In this document: positions 56,331-64,000 of the stretch, in pieces
Position numbering within the stretch: the stretch's first letter is position 1
Layout of the letters: the number at the start of each line of letters is the position of its first letter
Assembly: GCA_031310005.1 (NCBI GenBank)
Contig: CM062381.1
Location: forward strand, 2,914,001 to 2,978,000
DNA from: Dactylellina haptotyla
Lineage: Eukaryota > Ascomycota > Orbiliomycetes > Orbiliales > Orbiliaceae
Direction: 5' to 3'
DNA length: 64,000 nucleotides
Notes under the pieces: model-generated
What the model was told of the DNA's origin: nothing
Databases searched by the model: none
Seen by the model: the letters and a program-made list of their open reading frames with translations, nothing else
Made by a program: the position numbers and the translations under genes

Positions 56331-58384
56331 CTATAACCGCGCGATAGTAGGTGCTCCGGGGCCGCCGCCACCAGGTAGGACTCCGCGATTTGATCTATCG
56401 GCGAGAGCCGCTACGGGGTCTTCCTTCTTAGGGACCTCGCTAGCCGGTGGCGCTGGTGGTGCTTGTTCTTTCTCTTCCGTAGGAGTTTCGCTGCTGCTTT
56501 CCGATGTCTGGTCTGTCTGGGACTCCGTCGTAGTAGTCTCGGACAATGTTCTAGGAGCAGGTATTAAGTACTATCAATAGCGTCTGATATTAGCAGGAAG
56601 TCTTCTGGTACTTGTTTTAGAAGAATGGACAAACCTCAACAACCACACAGCACAGCACACAGATATCGTCCCTCTTTCCGCCGTGGTACACTTCTCCGGG
56701 GAAATATCTCCTCACTTCCTTCGCGAATGGGCCATCAATCTTGGTATTAATGCTCATATCCTTCGCCTTGGCCGCTATTTTCTTAGCGATAATACCTTGG
56801 ATGGAAGGAGTATCGGCGTCTTCGTCCACTAAAACGGAGAGGTTTTGGCCAGCTTGGATTCCGCTCTCCGGGTTCTCAACCCATCCGCCGACAGCGACCA
56901 TCTCGTTCGAAACAAGCCGCAGCACATCCTGCGCGGAAATGTTATCCCATAGGCCGTCTGTAGCAAAAATGATGACATCGCCGTGCTTGAGCTCGTGGAT
57001 ATCCGAAAACGCATCACGTGGGCGATCACTAATAGGGATCGGGCCGCCGAATTTGCGCGCCTGCTCAATCACGTCCGGCGGGATGACTGATAGCTGAAAG
57101 GGTGTGTTGAAGGCATGCGTCTGCGGCTGTGAGGTATGGTGTACCCTGCCTCCACGAAGGATAACAAAACCGGAGTCACCAAGGCTGTACAGCCAAGAAA
57201 GTCAGCTTTATGATATTTTAAAATCATGAGCAAGATGGAGAATACGTACTTTGCGGCTTCCATAGTACCGTCTGCTTTTGCGATACCCACGCATGCTGTG
57301 CTTCCGCCGCCCATTATATTCGGGTTATTGCATGCCGATAGGTATCCGGCTTCGATGAGCATATCCGCTTTCATGGGCTCCTCGGAGTGATACGAAATCT
57401 CAGCCATATCCTCGCAGAGTGTATGTGAGAAATCCGCGGAATCAATCCCGCTCATCGAATAGCCACCCACGCCGTCAGCCTACAGATATCGTATATATGT
57501 TAGCATTGGATCAAAAAAAATATTTTAAACGGTCCAACAACAAAACTTGGATATTAGTAGTAAAGACATACCACGCCAAACGCCACGGCACCTGTATCGC
57601 TAACCCTGCTGACGAAGAAGGCATCCTGGCCGGTCTTCGGTCTACCTTTCTTTCTCAGGCTCCAGTTTTCTTCAAAGGTCATGCGTTTGTACGGGCTGAA
57701 ATGGAAGGTATTGCTCGGGTCCCATCGCTTCTGTTTGGAAACGTACGAAACGCTAATGTTGTACTGGAATGTCTTGACGGTGCCCGAATCTTCAGAATCA
57801 GTGATGATTGTAGATTCGGGAGTGCTAGCCGGCGGAGGGGGCTCTTCTGGCTCGGGCTCGGTGGCACGGTTTGTATAGGAAGGGCCGGGAGCAGGAGTGC
57901 CGTAGAGGAAGGACGGGAGGGTGTTCTGGCGGATGTTCTGAGGGAGGATCAGAAGACGGTTCGTCTTGTCTCGCGCCGAGGGACGTGAAGCCGAGGGGAC
58001 CAGCGTGTGGAGTCCATAGGTAGCCGGGTCGACGGTGTGGCGGGTGGGAAAGTGGTCTCTCAAGTCTCGCGCGGAAGCGACAAAGATGGCCTGTTTGGAC
58101 AGCGACGAGAGAGCTTTGGAGGGAATGATGAAGGAGCGGAGCATATTCGAGTGCTTGCGGCCGGGGTAGTCGTAGTAATCGTCGTCGTCGTCGGCGTATT
58201 CGTCTTCTTCTTTGTGCTCGTGATTCGGAGAGGCGGCGGCGTGGTCCCCAGCGAGGTTGTCGTCGAGGAGGCCGAGGGAGAGGAGGAGGGCGTCGAGCTC
58301 GGGGTACTTTCGGTACGGTTCGACAGCGGGAGAAAGGTTTAGCAGGGTGCAACTTCCCAACGCGACATTGGATCCCGCCGCCAT
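56331..58384 (-). CDS. PTC7: PP2C-family phosphatase, Ptc7/azr1 type
   Basis: Four exons (58384-57572, 57479-57250, 57184-56635, 56570-56331) give 610 aa. The PP2C metal-site motifs appear in order: GVVADGVGGY, GGGSTACVG, NLGDSGFVILR, IFATDGLWDN and KRDDICVLCC. The ADGVGGY variant and the overall order fit the Ptc7/azr1 subgroup. In yeast Ptc7 acts in mitochondria and activates coenzyme Q synthesis through Coq7. The N-terminal ~240 residues are longer than in yeast, with acidic (EHKEEDEYADDDDDYYD) and basic segments. A poorly conserved tail of 80 residues ends the protein (Thr/Ser- and Pro-rich). A clear mitochondrial presequence is not obvious from the chosen start, so localisation is open. 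Confidence 0.88.
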
Positions 58385-58881
58385 TTAGCAGACGACCATT
58401 CTCGAGGTGGCAAACCGGCGGATGTTTCTGTGAGATGACGAGCGAGAGAGAAGCCGCGAGGACATGCACGATGATGGCAGGGCACGTAGTAATCAGACCG
58501 AACGGACGAACGTATGTTTGCACGTATGTTTGCGAACGGATCTGGATCTGGTGGTTGGGGGCTGGTCGCCCAAACGGCGCCTCTCGATTGGCTGCAGCCG
58601 CACCTGTTTACATTTCAGCCGACGGCTCGCTTCCGCTTCCTTGCTCTTACATCCGTGCCATATCTCGATATCTTTTTGATAAAGAACAGAGGTAGAGGTA
58701 GGGACACAGGGCGAGTGTGTGGTGGAAGTCGCTTTTGTGTATAGGATGCGTATATACAGGAGCAGTGCTTTAGAATACAAATGTGCCAAACCCCACAGGC
58801 GCCCAGCTAAAAAGGAACCAAGGACCCAATTGCAAACCCCGTGAATCGATCTCGTACGCTGATATATGGTTTATGACCGTA
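58385..58881. other. 497-base spacer, PTC7 promoter and YOS9 3' region
   Basis: Contains a tandem pair of ACGTATGTTTG-like words at about 58511-58537 upstream of PTC7. No gene was seen. Confidence 0.4.
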
Positions 58882-60579
58882 TCACAGCTCGTCGTGCTTC
58901 TTCTCGCCCTCGCCCTCTTTGTCGTCCGCTTTCTTACCGCCTCCGCCGGCTTGCTCTTTCGCCTGTGCGGCCTTCTTCTCCTGCTCCTCCACAAACTTCT
59001 CCGCCTGCTTCCTCACCTCCTCGCTCACGCCCCCGTTCACATTGATACCCGCATCCGCCGCCATCCTCGCGAATGCCTCCAAATCCACAACCTGCACCCC
59101 CTCAGGCAACCCCAGCATCGCCGCATCAACATCCACCTCCTGCACCATAATCATCTGCTCGGCACCATCCTCCCCGGTAAGCACATACGTATCCTCCTTC
59201 CCTCCTTCCTGCGTGGCTTTATTCTTTTTCCGAACTTTATAGTTCGGCTTGACCACGTATGACTTCTCGTTGACCTTCCCGGGTCCCGGCATCGTCTTCT
59301 TGATCCCCTTCTCGAGCTCCCTATTCACAATATCCAGCAACTTGTCAAGATTCTTCTCCTGTCGCTCTTTCTCCGCCCTGTACTGCTTGATCCGCTCCTC
59401 GTTCATAACCTCCAAACACTCAATCGTGTTCGCCCTGCTCTCAGCGGGGGGTTGAAACGCCGGATCACTGCACAACCGTGGTGTGTGCACCACCATGAGA
59501 TAGCAGCACGTCGTGACCTCCTTGATATACCCGATCCTATCCTGCGATGCATTCGGCGCACAATGATACTACCAAGAAACATTAGCATGCCCCCGTTCAT
59601 AAATATACCTCACAACCGAAGAAATAAGAATATGATATATCTAATAAAAAGCATACCTGCAATTCAATCCGCCTCTCCTTCCCCGTAATATCACACAACG
59701 TACCCCCCGCCAACTTCTGCACCAGATACTTCAACTCCCCGTTCGCCTGCAACTCCATCAACCCATCCTTCGGCATATCCGGCTTCGCATCCCGATCCGG
59801 CACCGACGCCTTGCCGAGTATATAACTAGCAGCGTGCGGGTCCTCCACGGGCGGAATAGTCGGCAACCCGTTCGCCGGCGGCAGCTGATGAAACTGCTTG
59901 ATATAATCGTTATAGCAGAACGAATACGACCACCACCCGCTGATGAAATATAAACACGTCCCCTCCATGCCCCGTAGCAATTCGGTCCCGCTGACCGTCG
60001 CCCGCGCGAGTTCCTTCTCCTCGTCGTCTTTATTCTTGCGTCGTTCTGTGGCGTTGAGTTTGGGCGGCGGCTGCACGACGGGGATGGAGCAGAGGTATCG
60101 TCGGTTATTCATCATCATGGCTTCGTAGATGGTTTCCACGGTCCTGAACGGATCGTGCGGGTCGTTGTTGCCGCCGCCGGGCGATTGCTGCTGTACCGCG
60201 TGGACTTCTTCGGGCTCGGCGTCGTCCGTGGGGTAGCTCGGTGAGGACGAGGACGTGGGGATCTGTTTATCCCGGAGGGACATGGATGCGATCTTGCGGT
60301 CCGCTTCTTCTTCTGTGATGTAGGAGTCTGGGGAGTCTGGGAATCGGACTTCGTACTGTGCATGCGACCAGTTTCCCGTTAGCAAGTGAAATTCACATGG
60401 TGCACAATCTTTTGCATAATTGATTAATTGATATCATAGGATAGAGAGCACGGAGGAGTAAATACCTGCGGATAAGCTAGCAAGTCCTCGTGCACGCTAA
60501 ACATGGCTCGAGCTTTCGTAACAGTGAGTGCGAACGTGAGAAGGGCCGCCGCACCCGCTGTAGACGATAACCGGACCAT
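58882..60579 (-). CDS. YOS9: ER quality-control lectin Yos9/OS-9 with HDEL
   Basis: Three exons (60579-60466, 60355-59657, 59568-58882) give 499 aa. A signal peptide opens the protein ([20 protein letters not shown], likely cleaved after KARA). A PRKCSH/MRH-type lectin domain spans about residues 150-320. It includes [16 protein letters not shown], the [17 protein letters not shown] strand and the closing CAPNAS...[13 protein letters not shown], with paired cysteines. The C-terminal part is charged and coiled ([16 protein letters not shown]). The protein ends KKHDEL, an ER-retrieval signal. Yos9 reads trimmed N-glycans on misfolded proteins and hands them to the Hrd1 ligase for ERAD. The start was chosen because it alone gives the signal peptide. 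Confidence 0.94.
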
Positions 60580-61279
60580 CCTGGCGGCGGGAGAGGTGCA
60601 ACGGTGGTGATGAATTAATCAGAAGGATCAAAAAGCCAATATAGCAGCAGGGAGAAGAACAATTCAATCCAAGGAGCAAATCTGGACCATCATTTCAGGG
60701 CGTGGGAAATGGCATCATCAGGCGACGATGGTTGGGAGGCGGGTTCTGATACTGGATGAGGTCGAGTCGAGCCCGCAGGCGGCGGTATAGCAACCGTGTT
60801 GGGCTTGTTAAACGTGGCCGCAAGATGGCTGCTTACAACACGCCCGCCGCTTTTATCCAGGTACATTACCCAATCGAGTCGGATCGATAAATGTAGTAAG
60901 TAAATCAGTTGATTCTTTTAGTTCTTTTTGATGTAAAAATACACTGAATAGTATAGTTTTGTCTTTAAACAAATTTAAAGTGTCAAGCAAATAGTTCAAA
61001 GGGAAAAAGCAGAGTGTGTAAAAGAAAGAGACCCGAGTGAATCCAAGCTTGTAGACTAAAAGCTGCAGCGAGTCTTCATATAAGAGAAACAAATACCCAC
61101 AAGAGCCTCCATTCACCTGATACCGACAAATGAGGTGCAAAAAAAAGAGAATTGCGAAAATGCGAAAATGCGAGAAAAAAAAAACCATAGCTTCTTCCAT
61201 CTTGAAAAATTTTGACCAGTCTTATTCCTTCTTCCACTTATTCTTTTTGCAATAGCATTACCACCGCACAGCCGTCTGC
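60580..61279. other. 700-base spacer between YOS9 5' end and ARS2 3' end
   Basis: Left part is the YOS9 promoter, with a GC-rich stretch near 60760-60850. The right part is an AT-rich 3' region with A/T runs. A minus-strand 115-codon frame at 60853-61200 is low-complexity and unsupported. Confidence 0.4.
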
Positions 61280-64000
61280 CTAATAGTCCAATTCCTCAAC
61301 TTTTCCTTCCTTACCGGCAGACGCATCCAAGTCCATATAACTCTTCAAGCTCCGCCCGGCAGCTCCAGGATCATCTTTGCCAGGTGTGGCACCAGCGCTA
61401 GGGGTACCACCAGCCGAGACACCGCCTCCCGCAGCCATAGCCGCCTGAAAGCGTCCTTCCCGTTCCCTCTCCCGCTCCGAACGGTCTCGATTATCTCTCC
61501 CACCGGGTCGTGGGTACGGTGATGGCCTCGCGTTCTGCTGCATACCACCCCGTCTTCGTTGGGGGCCGACGCCACCACCCCTGGTCGGGGATCCGGGGCG
61601 GCCGCCCATTCCGGGGATATATCGATCGACACCGGCAGGTGTGGGTCCTAAACCACCAGCCATATAAGGGTCAGGATACTGTCCTGCTAGGTAGGGGGAC
61701 ATCATATTCCTCCCGTCCATACCTTGACCGGGCCGTGGCGGCAAGCCACCCATACCCATTCCTGCACCTCCCATGCCATGACCGCCGCCTCCCGAAACAC
61801 CGTTCTCCGGCTTCGGTGCCGTGATGTGGAACGGATCCATAACATAGGCATTAAGTAACTTGATCTCCTGCTCGATACCTGTTACAAACTCTGGGTGTCG
61901 TTTGGTCATATGCTTCCGAACAAATTCCTCACTCTTGAAAAGTTTCGTGCAGTCCTTAACACGGCAGCGGAACTTGCCCTCGTCCTCTTGTTTGATGAAC
62001 TTGTTGGTTTCATCGTTGAATGCTGTTTCCGGATCTTGAGCTCCGAGTTTCTTGGTATCGATAGAGTCTGGGGTTAGGAAAAGAGCGATCCTATCTCTGA
62101 GATTCTTAACCCATTTTTCAGATCCTGGATGTAGCTGTTTCGCAGAGCCGTCAGTGTTCGCGAGCAGCGGGCGTCTGATATGTCCACCGGGACATCTTCG
62201 AACCAATTCGTGAATCGAATCCGCCTCGGTGAAGCAGTAGTAACAGAAGGAGAAAACGCGGCGGAGGTATTCAACTGCGATATCGATCGTTCGCTTGGCC
62301 CGCTCCAATTCCTCATCAGAGGGGAGATCGTCTTCAGCCTCACCGTCCTCCGGCTCCTCTTCTGGCTCGTTGGCCGCCTTCTCCGCCTGTCTCCTCGCCA
62401 TGATTTCATCAACTTTAGCAAGAATCAAATCCCAGCCTCTGTATCCCGCCAAATCTCCATTGTCATCCAACATCATATCCTCATCCATGTTTGTATTCAT
62501 CGCTTGTTCGAGTTTCAAGACTACAGCTCTGACCCGATCGACTTCGCTGATGATTTCTTCCGGGACACTCATAATATCATGGAGCATTTTACGTGTGAGA
62601 ACTTTGGGAGGGTTATGAACCCCAACATGTACCACGAAATCGCCCTTTTCTTCATCGTGAATCCGTTCTTCGTTCAAAAGAGCAGCAGCTTGTTCTACCG
62701 AACCTTCACTGACACTCAATGGGTCAATCAATATCCATCCGATTCGGTGGAATTTCTTGTTCGGGTTGGGATCACCGAGCGAGAGATATTGGAATCCCTG
62801 GACTGTCATGGCGAGCTGAGGTAGAGCTGTCAGTAAAAAAAATTTCGAAAGGTGACTTGTGAGGGAAGGCTACCTTTTCGAGATTGGCCCTTTTGACTGT
62901 AGGCGAAACTGTCTTGATGAGCAAGGCTGGACGATCGAGAGAATCATCTCTCAGAGCGCCAGTTCCAGAAGAAACAGCAGGAAGAACATCTTCACCCGCG
63001 TCATCTGCACCTTCCTCTTTCTCTGCGCCGTTGGAATCAGGCTTCCCGTTTGCTTGAACAGTAATGTTCACTTTAACACCTATCCGGTCAACATTAGCTC
63101 TGTCGAGACTAAGATTTGAAGTTAACTTGTGGTTAAGACGCACCCTCTTTTGCATCGGCTAGCCAGCCATCCCATCGCCCGGATTTTAGCTCTTCTGCCC
63201 ATATCTTCCACTGTCCCTTCCTCCACTCCAGCGTCTTGGATCTCCACTCATCACCTTCGCCTTCAACGTATCTTTCCCTAAACCATTCCTCGTCCTTATG
63301 ACTCTTGACGAACAGCTTTGCAACCCGTCCGTTCAGACCATCTTTATACGCCTCATACTTCTCCTTCATGGTCAGGTCACTCGCGTATTTTGCTTTTGAA
63401 GGTGCGGAAGCCGGTGTGCCGCTCCACCACTCATTAAAATAGGTGAAAGGGACAAGGTAATCGAATCCATGGGGGTCTAATAGTATCGGTGCCATGGCGG
63501 TGCCGCCAGGAGGATAGGCTGCATGTCCGCCAATGTTCGCTGGCATATATCGGTCGCCGTTCGCACCGGCTTCACCGCGACCCATTGGGGGAGGACCGCC
63601 GGCGTAGCCTCCAGGAGGGCCTCCCTGCCCGGGAATGTAGACATCTCCAGCGGGACTACCGCCATATCTGCCTGGTGGACCACCGCCGCTTCCAGGGGTG
63701 TAGCGATCAATATTCGGGGGCGATCGCGAGCGAGGAGGTCGACGACGTGGCATAGATCCTAATCCATCCATCGAGTTAGTTTTGGAATTCGATAAAACGC
63801 GTCGGTGTTGGCAAGGAGCAGAGATTCCAGAGAGAGACGGCATAGTAGAGCATGAACAAACCTGGAGATCGAGGCCGTCTGGTTCCATCAGGGGTGTAGT
63901 CATCTTCCCTCAAGCGTCCGTATGAAGATTCGTGCATGTCGTGAGAAGGCATTCGTCCACGAGAGCTGTCGCGCGGGTCACCCCAAGCTCTACGCTCTCG
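61280..64000 (-). CDS. ARS2: ARS2/SERRATE-like RNA effector protein, 5' end beyond window
   Basis: Minus-strand exons visible: >64000-63862, 63758-63144, 63079-62874 and 62815-61280; the 5' part lies outside. The Arg-rich N-terminal part (RRRPPRSRSPPN) leads into a Gly/Pro repeat region. The conserved Ars2 module begins near FDYLVPFTYFNEWW and includes KYEAYKDGLNGRVAKLFVKSHKDEEWFRERY. An acidic centre follows. The C2H2 zinc finger reads FRCRVKDCTKLFKSEEFVRKHMTKRHPE, written here in two parts: FRCRVKDCTKLFK and EEFVRKHMTKRHP. The Gly/Pro/Met-rich tail ends KVEELDY. Ars2 connects the nuclear cap-binding complex with RNA decay, 3'-end and small-RNA pathways. An ATG at 63951 is in frame, but the coding pattern continues Arg-rich to the edge, so the true start is probably farther out. 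Confidence 0.9.

Noticed and set aside
57825-58523. 232-codon minus-strand frame overlapping PTC7 exon 1
   Set aside because: Arg/Pro-rich product of a shifted frame; the PTC7 frame joins in phase to PP2C motifs.

Overview
The window is a nuclear chromosome segment of a filamentous ascomycete (Pezizomycotina). Nearly every gene has short introns (about 50-110 bases) with GT..AG borders and CTAAC/CTGAC-like branch sites. The products are typical fungal housekeeping proteins, and both strands are used with spacers of 0.3-2.9 kb. I cannot name the species. I count 24 supported protein genes, plus one weak candidate gene and one gene-like relic. I saw no tRNA, rRNA, CRISPR array or intact transposon.

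Left gene-rich block (1-28.3 kb), in order: a haspin kinase; ERO1 (ER disulfide oxidase); JAC1 (mitochondrial Fe-S cluster J-protein); a LEC1/YPR097W-like PX protein; a long Mis18 centromere protein; REX1 exonuclease; RPB4; TRS23 (TRAPP); NUS1 (dolichol synthesis); an armadillo-like one-pass membrane protein; an SRRM1-like PWI/RS splicing factor; and a uridine-kinase-like protein.

Middle block (28.3-40.3 kb): an AT-rich, gene-poor stretch that looks like an accessory compartment. It holds a small secreted protein, a monocarboxylate-type MFS transporter, a two-exon membrane protein found only by joining exons, a DUF1295/ICMT-like membrane enzyme and a D-2-hydroxyacid dehydrogenase. Between them lie decayed or lineage-specific coding-like fragments and a possible dispersed repeat.

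Right gene-rich block (42.2-64 kb): TRR1 (thioredoxin reductase); an RGG-rich, probably mitochondrial protein; PMT1 (protein O-mannosyltransferase); ATP synthase subunit e; PRP4 (U4/U6 snRNP); dynein intermediate chain; a PTC7/azr1-type PP2C phosphatase; YOS9 (ERAD lectin ending in HDEL); and ARS2/SERRATE, whose 5' end runs off the right edge.

The genes do not form one pathway. Secretory-pathway functions recur (ERO1, NUS1, PMT1, YOS9, TRS23), as do nuclear RNA functions (REX1, SRRM1-like, PRP4, ARS2, RPB4). The most interesting signals are in gene structure: a TRS23 start codon split by an intron; a 126-codon AUG-less open extension in front of TRR1 that reads as a mitochondrial presequence; a 12-base microexon in PMT1; and a GC-AG terminal intron in the PWI gene whose branch site and acceptor sit inside an inverted repeat. 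Exon borders were read by hand from splice motifs, phase and family similarity recalled from memory; no search was run.
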